Below, piece by piece: positions 9,041-18,742 of a stretch of DNA of 64,000 nucleotides. The translations under genes were made by a program, and so were the position numbers. Within the stretch, counting starts at the first letter, position 1. Every line of letters starts with the position of its first letter. Under the pieces are notes generated by a model that was not told the DNA's origin, made no database searches, and worked only from the letters and a program-made list of their open reading frames with translations. Origin of the DNA: Stenotrophobium rhamnosiphilum (GTDB lineage Bacteria; Pseudomonadota; Gammaproteobacteria; Nevskiales; Nevskiaceae); NCBI RefSeq assembly GCF_003052265.1, contig NZ_QANS01000002.1, forward strand, positions 372,001 through 436,000, read 5' to 3'.

Positions 9041-10079
9041 TGTCGCCCTCATCGGCTTTGCTTGTAATGCCGAGTTTGTTCTCAGCATGGCGGAGTCTTT
9101 GCTCCAATCGATCCAAGCGTCGCACACGCGCCACTTGCTTGCGCCACTCCCTGGCATTTTCTACCGGCAAACCAGATCCATAGACCCCCTTCGATGGGAG
9201 GGACTTGGTGACCATGGCAAAGCCCATGACGATGACATCGTCGCCAATCTCAATGTGACCTGTAATACCAACGCCGCCACCAATCATGCAGCGTGAACCA
9301 ATTTTTGTGCTGCCCGCAATTCCCGTACAAGCAGCCACCGCGGTATGCGCACCGATATGCACGTTGTGTGCAATCTGAATCAAATTGTCGAGGCGTGCGC
9401 CATCGCCAATCACCGTGTCTTCAATCGCGCCACGATCAATCGTGGTGTTGGCGCCGACTTCAACATCGTTGCCAATCACGACAGTGCCCAACTGCGGCAC
9501 TTCCACCCAACCGGTTGGACTCGGCGCATTGCCGAAACCACGCGAGCCGATCACCGCACCCGGCTGAAACTGGCAACGCTCGCCAATTCGAACGTCGTGC
9601 CCGATGTGCACACGCGCGACCAGAAATGCTTTCTTACCAATCTGTGCGCCACGGCTAATGATGCTACCGGGACCAATGTAAGAACCCTCACCAATCACAG
9701 CGCCCGACTCAATCACCACCTGCGCGGCGACACAGCTGCCCTCGCCCAACTGGGCATCAGCTGCGATGACGGCACTGGGATGAATCCCCGGCTCAAAATC
9801 ACGGCTGCGATCAAACAGCGCTGCGATGCGCGCGAATGCGAGATAAGGATCAGGCGCAACCAGACCATTGCCGGTAAACGTTGCACCATCACGCTTGCCC
9901 ACAATCACCGCACCGGCCTGCGTGCTCGCAAGCTGTGGACGGAATTTAGGGTTGTTCAGAAAACCAATACAGCCGGGCTTGCCAGGAGACAGCGAGCAAA
10001 CGCCGCTGATGACAATGCTCGCGTCGCCTTTTAATTCGAGGCCGAAGCGTGCTGCAATTTCGCCAAGAGTGTGTGACAT
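9033..10079 (-). CDS. lpxD: UDP-3-O-(3-hydroxyacyl)glucosamine N-acyltransferase
   Basis: 348 aa. An N-terminal uridine-binding domain (about 1-100) precedes a long left-handed beta helix of hexapeptide repeats and a C-terminal helical tail (RVRRLDRLEQRLRHAENKL). The catalytic His is H238 in IQIAHNVHIG. It adds the second 3-hydroxyacyl chain, at the 2-amino group, in lipid A synthesis. The start is the first ATG after a 121-base gap from skp; fabZ begins inside its last codons. The length matches the family. Confidence 0.96.
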   Translation of the reverse strand: MSHTLGEIAARFGLELKGDASIVISGVCSLSPGKPGCIGFLNNPKFRPQLASTQAGAVIVGKRDGATFTGNGLVAPDPYLAFARIAALFDRSRDFEPGIHPSAVIAADAQLGEGSCVAAQVVIESGAVIGEGSYIGPGSIISRGAQIGKKAFLVARVHIGHDVRIGERCQFQPGAVIGSRGFGNAPSPTGWVEVPQLGTVVIGNDVEVGANTTIDRGAIEDTVIGDGARLDNLIQIAHNVHIGAHTAVAACTGIAGSTKIGSRCMIGGGVGITGHIEIGDDVIVMGFAMVTKSLPSKGVYGSGLPVENAREWRKQVARVRRLDRLEQRLRHAENKLGITSKADEGDSE

Positions 10080-10150
10080 GGGGTCTAGGGCCTATTAGCG
10101 CTACTTCCGCGCCTGCGGCAAGGATAAACGAAGGCGTCATCAAACGCGCA

Positions 10151-10184
10151 ACGCCGCTCCTCCCTTCTCAGGAAGGAGCGGCGT
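10151..10184 (-). terminator. Hairpin between skp and lpxD
   Basis: ACGCCGCTCC (10151-10160) pairs with GGAGCGGCGT (10175-10184), a 10-bp GC-rich stem. No T-tract follows on the minus strand (GCGCGTTTGATG), so it is more likely an RNA-stabilising or partially attenuating structure than a full terminator, allowing bamA-skp transcription to continue into the lpx genes. Confidence 0.5.
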
Positions 10185-10200
10185 GCGGTGATGCAGAAAC

Positions 10201-10725
10201 TTACTTAGCGGCGGCTGGAGTCGACTGCAGGCGCTTCAGCACTGCGTCGGTGATGTCTACAGCGGCGGTCGCGTAGACAGGGTCCTGAAGAACAGCGTCA
10301 ACGCCCTTTTCCTTGGCAACGGCTTCGATCACAGCCTTGATCTTGCTCATCATGTCGGTGGTGAGCTGCGTGTCACGAGCCTTGAAGTCGTCCTGGAACT
10401 GGCGCTGCTTGTACTGGATATCAACCTGACGTGCGCTCAGATCTTTCTCGGTCTTGGCAACGTCGGCTGGGCTCATCAGCGAGCCTTCCTTCTGGTACTT
10501 GGCCGCATCAGCCTGGAATTTTTTCATCTCGGCTTCGAGGTCATTCTTGCGACGATCGAATTCGGTTTTGATTTTGTCAGCGCCGGCCTTGAACTGCGGC
10601 GACTGCTGCACAACGTCAGCCACACGGATCGTGGCGATCTTCACTTCGGCCTGCGCCGTGCCCGTGATCATCAAGGCGGTAGCGCCGATAACGGCTGCAG
10701 TCAGAGTCTTATTCAGGAGTTTCAT
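10201..10725 (-). CDS. skp: Periplasmic chaperone Skp/OmpH
   Basis: 174 aa. A signal peptide with cleavage after AQA (about residue 26) is followed by a short beta strand (EVKIATIRVADVVQQSP) and two long charged helices that form the tentacles of the trimeric chaperone. Skp holds unfolded outer-membrane proteins in the periplasm and delivers them to BamA, whose gene is immediately upstream. An in-frame opening extends to 10797, but the ATG at 10725 has a good ribosome binding site (GAGGAAAAGAAG) and starts the signal peptide. Confidence 0.94.
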   Translation of the reverse strand: MKLLNKTLTAAVIGATALMITGTAQAEVKIATIRVADVVQQSPQFKAGADKIKTEFDRRKNDLEAEMKKFQADAAKYQKEGSLMSPADVAKTEKDLSARQVDIQYKQRQFQDDFKARDTQLTTDMMSKIKAVIEAVAKEKGVDAVLQDPVYATAAVDITDAVLKRLQSTPAAAK

Positions 10726-10881
10726 TTGCTTCTTTTCCTCTTGCTGTAAACGGTGCGGTGCGGCCTTTAGGCCGTCCGCACCTGCGGTTTTGATCAAAGT
10801 TAAAGTGAATAACTATCTGTGATCTTAAATAAATTTAATAAAATATAACGTTTCGTAGCTGGCAGATCAGCGTGGGACGGC

Positions 10882-13170
10882 TTAGAAGCCCGTACCGAAG
10901 TTGATCTGGAATCTTTCGATTCTGTCACCCTGCTTTTCGTTCAATGGGAATGCATAGCTTAAATCGAGCAGGCCCAAGAACGGCGTGAACCACTGGAAGT
11001 TGATGCCTGCCGTATAGCGCAATTCATTAATGGCGAAATCCTGACGCTCAGCAAACACGTTACCGATGTCATAGAACAGTGCCAAACGTGTCGACTTACC
11101 ATCCGACTCAATCGGCATTGGGATGATCATATTCATCTGCGCCGTTGTGCGGAACTTGCCGCCGAATGGGTTCAAGAACTCGTCCTTAGGACCCAGCTCA
11201 CCATCGCGGTAACCACGAACCGTGCGTGAACCACCGGCGAAGAAGTTTTCGTATGGAGGCACGATCTTTGTTTTACCAAATGAATCAACAAAGCCGAGCG
11301 AAGCATTCGCTTCCAGCAAGAACTTCCAGAACAGCGGCTGATACGCCTGCCCACGGTAGCTCATTGTGTAATAAAGCAAATCGCTGCCCGGGACAGAAAC
11401 ATCGACGTCAAATTGATTCAGAGAGCCGTAGTTAGCAAAGAAAGTGCGGTTACGCGTATCGCGGCTAATACCGGTACGCAACTGAACGTTCGTGAACACC
11501 GTTCCGTTTTCCTCAACGAACTCTGCGAGCTCACGAGGCGTATTTGCAAACGTTGTAATCGCGGTTTGCTCTACAGAGGCACCCAAACGCAGAGCTGCGA
11601 ATTCTGACAACGGAATACCGTAAGTCAGGTTGGCAGCCATCACATTCGAATTGAAGCCCGATGCATTACGAATAACCGACTTCGAATTGCGATAGGACAG
11701 GCCCACCGTCTGACTAATGCCATCAGCGGTGAAGTAAGGATTGGTAAGCGACAGGTTCACACTCTTAGAAATAGCGTTGTGATCCAGCGCCAATTCAACG
11801 CGATCACCCGTACCCAAGAAGTTGGTGTGCGTGAGGCTGCCGTTGATCAGGAAGCCCTGAGAACCCGAGAAACCCACACCAAACTGCACAGAACCAGGCG
11901 CACGTTCTTTGATTCGGAATGCGATATCAACCAAATCATCAGAACCCGCTACTGGTTTGGTATCGACTTCTGCTTCTTCGATAAACGGCAAGCGAGTCAA
12001 ACGTACGCGTGAACGCTCAACAGCACTCTTGGAGAATGGTGAAGCTTCAAGCTGGCGCATTTCGCGACGCAGCGTTTCATCGTTAGTCGTGCCATGGCCA
12101 GCAAAAGTAATGCGGCGTACATACGCGCGCTTGCCCGGCTCAACGTAGTAATTAATCGTGATCAGCTTCTTTTCTTCATCCACATCCGGAATCGGCGTGA
12201 CCTTGGCAAAGGCATAACCAATATCAGACAGCGCAGCTTCAATACGATTTGCGCTTTCGGTGGCTTCTTTACGCGAGAAGGTGCTGCCATCTGGCGTTGA
12301 GAGCAGAACATTCAAGAATGTCTCGTTGAGAATAATCTCACCCGAGAACTTGTGGCCTTTAACTTTGTAGACCGAACCTTCATCAACGTTGATCGTGACG
12401 TAAATCGATTCTTTGTCTGGCGTCAGCGCAACCTGCACGGAGCGCACATCAAACTTCAGATAGCCGCGATCTTGGTAATAAGACTGCAGTGCTTCCAAGT
12501 CGCCACCGAGCTGCTGCTTGGAGTAACGGTCGGTCTTCTGAAACGGAATCCAGTGCGTACGTTCAAGCTTGAACTGCGCTAACAAATCCTTCGTCTTGAA
12601 GGCCTTGTTGCCTATGACGTTGATGTCTTTAATCTTGGTGACTTTACCTTCAGTCACTTTGATGTTGACCGACACGCGATTATTGGATTCGTCTTTTACC
12701 TTGGTATCGATAGCAACATCGTAATAACCATTGGCGTAGTACTGACGACGCAGTTCTTGTTCCACTTGATCGAGCAGTTCGCGCTTGAACAACTCGCCAT
12801 CGGCCATGCCGAGATCTTTCAGCGATTTCTTCAGCTCATCGCCGCCGATCTTGTCGTTGCCTTCGATCTTAAACGTGGTGATTGCAGGACGCTCTTTCAC
12901 CGCAATAACGAGCGCATCGCCGTCACGTTCCAACTGAACATCTTGGAACAGCCCGGTCTGGTAGAGCGCACGGATCGCTTGACGCGAGGTGGTGTCGTTA
13001 AGCTCGTCACCAACAGACAAGGGCAGATACGTCAGTACGGTGCCGATATCGAGACGCTCAAGACCACGAGCGCGAATCTCTTTAATCGTAAACGCGCTGA
13101 ACGCGAAGGCTTGTCCCGCTAGCAGCAGAGCTGCTACCGCGGTCAACAAAGCGGTCTTGCTGAATCTCAT
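10882..13170 (-). CDS. bamA: Outer membrane protein assembly factor BamA
   Basis: 762 aa. A signal peptide ending near AFA (about residue 24) leads into five POTRA domains (about 25-420; the first starts FTIKEIRARGLERL). A 16-stranded beta barrel follows, ending in phenylalanine (FQINFGTGF), the outer-membrane C-terminal signature. It inserts beta-barrel proteins into the outer membrane as the core of the BAM complex. The family motif VRGYRDGELGP in loop 6 is present. Placed between rseP and skp, as is standard. Length is close to the usual 770-810. Confidence 0.97.
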   Translation of the reverse strand: MRFSKTALLTAVAALLLAGQAFAFSAFTIKEIRARGLERLDIGTVLTYLPLSVGDELNDTTSRQAIRALYQTGLFQDVQLERDGDALVIAVKERPAITTFKIEGNDKIGGDELKKSLKDLGMADGELFKRELLDQVEQELRRQYYANGYYDVAIDTKVKDESNNRVSVNIKVTEGKVTKIKDINVIGNKAFKTKDLLAQFKLERTHWIPFQKTDRYSKQQLGGDLEALQSYYQDRGYLKFDVRSVQVALTPDKESIYVTINVDEGSVYKVKGHKFSGEIILNETFLNVLLSTPDGSTFSRKEATESANRIEAALSDIGYAFAKVTPIPDVDEEKKLITINYYVEPGKRAYVRRITFAGHGTTNDETLRREMRQLEASPFSKSAVERSRVRLTRLPFIEEAEVDTKPVAGSDDLVDIAFRIKERAPGSVQFGVGFSGSQGFLINGSLTHTNFLGTGDRVELALDHNAISKSVNLSLTNPYFTADGISQTVGLSYRNSKSVIRNASGFNSNVMAANLTYGIPLSEFAALRLGASVEQTAITTFANTPRELAEFVEENGTVFTNVQLRTGISRDTRNRTFFANYGSLNQFDVDVSVPGSDLLYYTMSYRGQAYQPLFWKFLLEANASLGFVDSFGKTKIVPPYENFFAGGSRTVRGYRDGELGPKDEFLNPFGGKFRTTAQMNMIIPMPIESDGKSTRLALFYDIGNVFAERQDFAINELRYTAGINFQWFTPFLGLLDLSYAFPLNEKQGDRIERFQINFGTGF

Positions 13171-13211
13171 TGTTCTAGTAGTTCCGCGTTCAGTTCGTAA
13201 TTAGTTTTAGT

Positions 13212-14558
13212 TCAGTTCAGCAGGCGCGCAATATCGTTGTAGAACGCTAACCCCATTAAGGCTACCAAGAAGGTCACCCCCAAGCGCTGCCCCATCTCCA
13301 TCATGCGTTCAGAAACCGGTGATCCTTTCACCGCTTCGACCGCGTAATACAACAGATGCCCGCCATCCAGCAGCGGCACCGGTAACAAATTCAATACACC
13401 CAAACTCACACTAACAATGGCCATAAAAGCCAAGAACGGCACAAAGCCGACTTGGGCAGTAATTCCTGCCACCTCTGCGATCTGGATGGGACCGCTGACG
13501 TTCTTGATCGAAACATCCCCCAGCACCATGCGCCAGAGCATTTTCAAGGTCAGCATAGACATCTGCCCGGTGTACCGTATCGCCGCAGGAACGGCGGCAA
13601 TCGGGTTAAGCCGGTCTTCAGCGCGCAAATCCTGCCACAACTCAGGCGGGACTGCTACGCGCGCGCCAATCTTGCCAAGCCCTTGATCGCCATGGCCGAT
13701 GATGAGGTTGCGTTCCAGTGTCTCATTGCCGCGCTTAACCTGAACTTTGGCCACTTCGCCGGGATGCGCACGCACCCATTTGGACCACTGCTGCCAAGAG
13801 GTCACAGGCGTGCCGTTAAAGGACAGGAAAAGATCGCCGGTCTTCAAGCCAGCATCGTCTGCTGGATCGCCTTTGACCACGCTTTCAATCAGGGCGGGAA
13901 TCTCAGGCTGAAAAACCTCAAAACCGAGATCGTTAAACAGAAACTCCGGATCCACTCGGACTGCGGCCAGATCAATCACTAGCTCGCGGGTCTCGCCGCC
14001 GCTGGTCTTGATCACGACAGGCACAGGCTTGCCTTCCAGCGCACGGCTCAGCAGTTCTGTACGGAGTTTGTTCCAAGTGGCAATTTCAACATCGCCGATG
14101 CGCAAAACCTGGTCGCCCTGATGCAACCCAACCTTGGCCGCAATAGAGGCAGCCGGTGGCTCTGCAAGAAGCGGCTTGATGCCTTCAACGCCAAGGATAA
14201 AGACGGCCCAGTAAAACAGGATCGCCAGTGCAAAATTGAATATGGGGCCGGCCGCCACAATCAGTGCGCGCTTGCCAAGGCTCTGTGTGTTGAAGGCGAG
14301 GTGACGTTCGTTCGCGGGGACTTCGCCTTCGCGCTCATCCAGCATTTTGACGTAGCCGCCCAAAGGCAGAGCGGATACAACCCACTCCACGCCATCTTTG
14401 CTGGTGCGGGTCCACAGCGGTTTGCCGAAGCCTAGTGAGAAGCGCAGAACTTTGACGCCACAGCGTCGAGCAACCCAGTAGTGACCGAATTCGTGAAAGG
14501 CGACCAGAATACCGATCGCGACCAGAAACCCGCCAACGCTCCAAACCAAATTAAGCAT
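13212..14558 (-). CDS. rseP: RIP metalloprotease RseP
   Basis: 448 aa site-2 intramembrane protease that cleaves the anti-sigma factor RseA after DegS, releasing sigma-E in the envelope stress response. The zinc motif HEFGH lies at 22-26 in the first membrane segment, two PDZ domains fill the periplasmic middle, and LDGG at about 397-400 in a late membrane segment supplies the third zinc ligand. It overlaps dxr by eight bases and ends 41 bases before bamA, the usual arrangement, linking outer-membrane assembly with its stress sensor. Confidence 0.96.
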   Translation of the reverse strand: MLNLVWSVGGFLVAIGILVAFHEFGHYWVARRCGVKVLRFSLGFGKPLWTRTSKDGVEWVVSALPLGGYVKMLDEREGEVPANERHLAFNTQSLGKRALIVAAGPIFNFALAILFYWAVFILGVEGIKPLLAEPPAASIAAKVGLHQGDQVLRIGDVEIATWNKLRTELLSRALEGKPVPVVIKTSGGETRELVIDLAAVRVDPEFLFNDLGFEVFQPEIPALIESVVKGDPADDAGLKTGDLFLSFNGTPVTSWQQWSKWVRAHPGEVAKVQVKRGNETLERNLIIGHGDQGLGKIGARVAVPPELWQDLRAEDRLNPIAAVPAAIRYTGQMSMLTLKMLWRMVLGDVSIKNVSGPIQIAEVAGITAQVGFVPFLAFMAIVSVSLGVLNLLPVPLLDGGHLLYYAVEAVKGSPVSERMMEMGQRLGVTFLVALMGLAFYNDIARLLN

Positions 14559-15744
14559 GGATGACCTTCTGTCCAGAATTGAGCCAACTCATAGACCAAT
14601 CACGGGCCCAAGCATCGACGGCAAGAATGCCGGCAAGGTCAGACGCTACAGCTTGGTGATCAGCATTCAGGCAGCTTTCGATCATTTCTGCGATACCGGT
14701 ATACGTAAGTTTCCCCTTAAGAAACGCTTCGACAGCGATTTCGTTCGCTGCGTTCAATACATTTGCGGCATTGCCGCCCGCAATCAAAGCCTCACGTGCC
14801 AAACGCAGGCAGGGGAAGCGCTGCGTGTCCGCTGGCTCAAAGCGCATACGTCCCAAAGCAGCAAGATCAAGGCCATCTACACCCGACTCCCAGCGCTCTG
14901 GCCAAGCCAGCGCATGAGCAATTGGCACGCGCATATCGGGCTGACCAAGTTGGGCCAGCATCGAGCCGTCGACGTACTCAACTAATGAGTGAATCGCGCT
15001 CTCAGGGTGAATCACCACCTCAAGCTGGGCGGCAGGCAGACGATACAAAGTCGCCGCTTCAATCAGCTCCAAGCCTTTGTTCATCATGGTGGCGGAGTCC
15101 ACCGAGATCTTCTGGCCCATCACCCAATTGGGGTGACGCACCGCCTGCTGAGGCGTGACCTTGGGCAAATCCGCTAAAGGCGTTTCACGGAACGGGCCGC
15201 CGGATGCCGTCAGCACCAAACGCTTTACGCCCTTAGGCACTGCGCCGCAGCGATACGCCGCAGGCAAGCACTGAAAGATCGCGTTGTGTTCAGAATCAAT
15301 CGGGATGATGGTGGCGCCAGATTGATCCGCCGCATCCATCAGCAAACGCCCCGCCATCACCAGCGGTTCTTTGTTGGCAATCAGAACGCGCTTACCTTTT
15401 TGCACAGCGGCCAGCGTCGGCAACAAGCCCGCTGCGCCAACAATGGCCGACATGATCTGATCAGCTTCAGCATGTGCAGCAACTGCAACTAGCGCATCGA
15501 CGCCAGTTCCCACTTCAATTTTGAGACCTGCGGATTTGATCTTGGCTTCAAGACGCTGCGCTGCGGCTGCATCTGCCATCACCGCAATGCGCGGCAAGAA
15601 TGCTTGGCACAGTTCAAATAAAGCGGCGTCGTCGGTATTGGCTGTCAGCGCCAGAACACGCAGCTTGTCGCTATGCCGCTGCGCAACGTCGAGTGTGTTG
15701 CGCCCGATTGTTCCAGTAGCGCCTAGGACGACGAGGTTTTGCAT
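14551..15744 (-). CDS. dxr: 1-deoxy-D-xylulose 5-phosphate reductoisomerase
   Basis: 397 aa. NADPH-binding N-terminus LGATGTIGRNTLD, the metal and substrate motifs DSEHNAIFQ and SVDSATMMNKGLE, and a C-terminal alpha-helical domain. It converts DXP to MEP, the committed step of the non-mevalonate isoprenoid route, which feeds UppS encoded two genes upstream. Start ATG overlaps the cdsA stop by one base (TGATG) and its 3' end overlaps rseP. Confidence 0.97.
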   Translation of the reverse strand: MQNLVVLGATGTIGRNTLDVAQRHSDKLRVLALTANTDDAALFELCQAFLPRIAVMADAAAAQRLEAKIKSAGLKIEVGTGVDALVAVAAHAEADQIMSAIVGAAGLLPTLAAVQKGKRVLIANKEPLVMAGRLLMDAADQSGATIIPIDSEHNAIFQCLPAAYRCGAVPKGVKRLVLTASGGPFRETPLADLPKVTPQQAVRHPNWVMGQKISVDSATMMNKGLELIEAATLYRLPAAQLEVVIHPESAIHSLVEYVDGSMLAQLGQPDMRVPIAHALAWPERWESGVDGLDLAALGRMRFEPADTQRFPCLRLAREALIAGGNAANVLNAANEIAVEAFLKGKLTYTGIAEMIESCLNADHQAVASDLAGILAVDAWARDWSMSWLNSGQKVIHA

Positions 15745-16562
15745 CAGATATTGAGTAACAGCAGGCCCAGCACCATCACTGGTGCAGCGGACAGAATGCT
15801 GTCGACGCGATCAAGAATGCCGCCATGACCGGGCAGGATATTGCCGCTGTCTTTGATACCTGCATGGCGCTTGAACATGCTTTCGGTGAGGTCGCCCACA
15901 ATCGAGAACACCGCAATCACCATGCTCAGCACGAACAATGCGATCAGCGCATCGCCTTGTGCCTGAAAAATGTAATGCCCGCCCACAAGCGACCATGCAC
16001 CGCAGAGCAGCACACCGCCAATCGCGCCTTCAATGGTTTTGCCAGGCGACACATTCGGCGCCAGCTTGTGCTTACCAAACGTGCGGCCTGCGAAATATGC
16101 GCCGGTGTCTGCAGCGAAAATCAGGAAGAACAAATAGATCAAACGCATCACGCCATTGGGCATGGCATGCAGTGTTGCCAGCGCCAATAGCGTTGAAGAA
16201 ATAAGCAGCAAGCCCAACAAACTCATCGCAATATCAGATGGTGGGTGGCGCTGAAAATTCTGCGGGAATCCTGAGACGAGAATGAAGCTAAACACCCACC
16301 AAACCGCAGCCACACCGAACAACCAAGGGCGGTATTCAATCGGAGCAGCCCAAACCGCAAACAACACAATCGCCATTGCAGCCACATAGAGATAGCGCTT
16401 GGCGCTATGCCCCGACCAACGCATCAGGCCGGTCCACTCCCACGCGATCATCAGACCAGCGGCAGAAAAGAAGACATAAAGCCAAGGCGTTGGCGCAAAC
16501 CAGATCATGCCCAACAGCACGGGTAATAACAGCAAGGCGGTGATCACGCGCTGCATCAACAT
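15744..16562 (-). CDS. cdsA: Phosphatidate cytidylyltransferase
   Basis: 272 aa integral membrane enzyme making CDP-diacylglycerol from phosphatidic acid and CTP, the precursor of all phospholipids. It has several hydrophobic segments, and the C-terminal CDP-diglyceride synthase signature SMFKRHAGIKDSGNILPGHG carries the conserved Asp and Lys. ATG at 16562 or 16556 could be the start; neither has a strong ribosome binding site. It lies between uppS and dxr. Confidence 0.96.
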   Translation of the reverse strand: MLMQRVITALLLLPVLLGMIWFAPTPWLYVFFSAAGLMIAWEWTGLMRWSGHSAKRYLYVAAMAIVLFAVWAAPIEYRPWLFGVAAVWWVFSFILVSGFPQNFQRHPPSDIAMSLLGLLLISSTLLALATLHAMPNGVMRLIYLFFLIFAADTGAYFAGRTFGKHKLAPNVSPGKTIEGAIGGVLLCGAWSLVGGHYIFQAQGDALIALFVLSMVIAVFSIVGDLTESMFKRHAGIKDSGNILPGHGGILDRVDSILSAAPVMVLGLLLLNI

Positions 16563-16629
16563 GTTATTGGTCCGATCCGGTGAGTTGCAGATGTAAGGAT
16601 GCGCTATCCATGGCGGTTTTCAAAGCGAC

Positions 16630-17349
16630 TTAAGCCGCTTCAGGCACTCGGCCAAAGCGCCGTTCGCGTCCAGCAAACCACGCGATTGCTGCCTTGAATT
16701 CGGCTTCATTGAAATCAGGCCACAGCGTGTCGGTAAAGAACAGCTCGGTATAGGCCAGCTGCCACAGCAAGAAGTTGCTGATTCGCTGCTCACCGCCAGT
16801 ACGGATCATCAAATCCGGCGCCGGCAGACCTGCGGTATCTAAGTACTCTTCGATGTTCTCGACATTGATTTCACGACCCAGCGTGACACAACGCTTTGCC
16901 GCTTGTGCGATATCCCACTGCCCGCCATAACCCACCGCCACCACCAACTTAAGTGAGGTGTTATGCAAAGTGAGTTGTTCGGCACGCGCCATTTCATCGC
17001 GCAGGCTTTGTGCAAAATCACGATGATCGCCAATGAAGCGAATGCTGATGCCGTTCTTGTGCATCGAGTCCACTTCACGCGACAAGGTCTTCACGAAGAG
17101 CTGCATCAGCAAGCTCACTTCTTCTTGCGGGCGACGCCAGTTTTCTTGCGAAAACGCAAAGATCGTCAGCACTTCAACGCCGGCGTTATGCGCCCCACGA
17201 ACAATCTTGCGCACGCTCTTAACGCCCGCACGATGCCCCATTGCGCGTGGCTGCAAACGCTGCTTTGCCCAACGGCCATTGCCATCCATGATCACCGCGA
17301 CATGGCGCGGTGCGGACGACTTTGGCAGCGAAGGTGAAGACTTGCTCAC
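16630..17349 (-). CDS. uppS: Isoprenyl transferase (undecaprenyl diphosphate synthase)
   Basis: 239 aa cis-prenyltransferase making the C55 lipid carrier for peptidoglycan and polysaccharide synthesis. The motif IMDGNGRWAK includes the catalytic Asp (D22), and FAFSQENWRRP, VAVGYGGQWDI and DLMIRTGGEQRISNFLLWQ are the other conserved blocks. The start is a GTG at 17349, six bases past the frr stop, with weak ribosome binding. A 67-base gap without obvious signals separates it from cdsA. Confidence 0.97.
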   Translation of the reverse strand: MSKSSPSLPKSSAPRHVAVIMDGNGRWAKQRLQPRAMGHRAGVKSVRKIVRGAHNAGVEVLTIFAFSQENWRRPQEEVSLLMQLFVKTLSREVDSMHKNGISIRFIGDHRDFAQSLRDEMARAEQLTLHNTSLKLVVAVGYGGQWDIAQAAKRCVTLGREINVENIEEYLDTAGLPAPDLMIRTGGEQRISNFLLWQLAYTELFFTDTLWPDFNEAEFKAAIAWFAGRERRFGRVPEAA

Positions 17350-17355
17350 GTCAGA

Positions 17356-17913
17356 TCACATCGCCATCAAATCTTTTTCTTTCGTTGCAGCCGTTTCATC
17401 AACTTTGGCCACATGCTGATCGGTGAGCTTCTGAATATCGGATTCAGCGCGCTTTTCTTCGTCGGTGGTGATGGTCTTAGCCTTGCCAAGATCCTTCACC
17501 GCCTGGTTAGCATCACGACGCACATTGCGAATCGCGATCTTGGCTTCTTCCGCTTCAGTCTTCACAACTTTGGTCAGCTCACGGCGACGTTCTTCCGTCA
17601 GCGGCGGCATATTGATGCGAATCGTGGTGCCAGCGGTGTTCGGCGTCAGGCCCAGATCTGAAGCCAGAATGGCTTTCTCGATCAGACCGAGCAGCGTCTT
17701 GTCATAAGGCGTGATTGAGATCGTACGAGCGTCTTCAACCGTGACCTGAGCGGCCTGCGAAATAGGAACTTCCGAACCATAAAAATCGACGCGCACATGA
17801 TCCAGCAGCGCGGGATTGGCGCGGCCAGTGCGCAGCTTGGTCAGCTGAGTCTTGAGGTTGTCGAGGCACTTCTGCATACGGGCAGTGGCGTCGGCTTTGA
17901 TCTTGTTTACCAT
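17356..17913 (-). CDS. frr: Ribosome recycling factor
   Basis: 185 aa, the exact length usual for RRF, which together with EF-G splits post-termination ribosomes. Conserved LRTGRANPALLD, LPPLTEERRRELTK and VRNVRRDAN blocks are present. ATG at 17913 gives the family length and has GGAG nine bases upstream; ATG at 17919 and a TTG at 17928 are alternatives. It follows pyrH after 18 bases in the rpsB-tsf-pyrH-frr order found across bacteria. Confidence 0.95.
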   Translation of the reverse strand: MVNKIKADATARMQKCLDNLKTQLTKLRTGRANPALLDHVRVDFYGSEVPISQAAQVTVEDARTISITPYDKTLLGLIEKAILASDLGLTPNTAGTTIRINMPPLTEERRRELTKVVKTEAEEAKIAIRNVRRDANQAVKDLGKAKTITTDEEKRAESDIQKLTDQHVAKVDETAATKEKDLMAM

Positions 17914-17931
17914 TTCCATCGTCTCCAAAAA

Positions 17932-18654
17932 TTAGACGGTTACGTGCGTGCCAATGGTGTCGTCGCCCATCACGATCTTCATCAGAGCGCCCGGGCGGTC
18001 CATGTCATAGACCCGCAATTTCATTTTGTTATCGCGGCAAAGCACCAGCGCGGTCTGATCCATCACGCTCAAACGCTGGTCTAGCGCCTGATCGTAGGTC
18101 AGCGTCGAATACTTGGTGGCCTTCGGATCCTTCTTAGGATCGGCGGTGTAGATGCCGTCGACCTTGGTCGCTTTCAACAACAGATCAGCGCTGACTTCAA
18201 CCGCACGCAATGCCGCAGCGGAATCGGTCGTGAAGAAAGGGTTGCCAGTACCGGCAGCAAAAATCACCACGCGACCTTTTTCGAGATGACGCTGTGCTTT
18301 GCGGCGAATGTAGTCTTCGCAAACTTCGTTGATGCGCAGTGCAGACTGCACACGTGCTTGCAGGCCGATGCGTTCAATCGCGTCTTGAATGGCGAGGCCG
18401 TTAATCACGGTAGCCAACATGCCCATGTGATCACCAGTGATGCGGTCCATGCCGCCGCGGGCCAGACCTTCGCCGCGGAAGATGTTGCCGCCACCGACCA
18501 CCAGTGCAACTTCAACACCCGCATCAACGATGCCCTTGATCTCGTTAGCGAGAAAGGTCATCACCTCAGAGGAAATGCCGAACTGCGAACTACCCATCAG
18601 GGCTTCGCCGGATAACTTCAACAGGATTCGTTTGTAAGCTGGCTTTGTACTCAA
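17932..18654 (-). CDS. pyrH: UMP kinase
   Basis: 240 aa amino-acid-kinase-fold enzyme phosphorylating UMP to UDP. Recognised by [12 protein letters not shown], the GGGN nucleotide-binding loop ([10 protein letters not shown]), [15 protein letters not shown] and [16 protein letters not shown]. The start is a TTG (18654) with AGGATT eight bases upstream; no ATG occurs before residue 20, which is inside the conserved fold, so the TTG is well supported. Confidence 0.95.
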   Translation of the reverse strand: MSTKPAYKRILLKLSGEALMGSSQFGISSEVMTFLANEIKGIVDAGVEVALVVGGGNIFRGEGLARGGMDRITGDHMGMLATVINGLAIQDAIERIGLQARVQSALRINEVCEDYIRRKAQRHLEKGRVVIFAAGTGNPFFTTDSAAALRAVEVSADLLLKATKVDGIYTADPKKDPKATKYSTLTYDQALDQRLSVMDQTALVLCRDNKMKLRVYDMDRPGALMKIVMGDDTIGTHVTV

Positions 18655-18686
18655 GTCAGGAATCCTCGCGTTCTGGTTCGCCTAGA

Positions 18687-18710
18687 AAGAGGCCCCGTTT
18701 CCGGGGCCTC
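18687..18710 (-). terminator. Terminator after tsf
   Basis: GAGGCCCC (18689-18696) and GGGGCCTC (18703-18710) form an 8-bp GC stem; on the minus strand it is followed by TTTCT. It separates the rpsB-tsf unit from pyrH-frr, possibly with read-through, since pyrH starts only 34 bases further on. Confidence 0.75.
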
Positions 18711-18742
18711 AGATTTACCGATAGTTTACCGCAAAGAAGGAC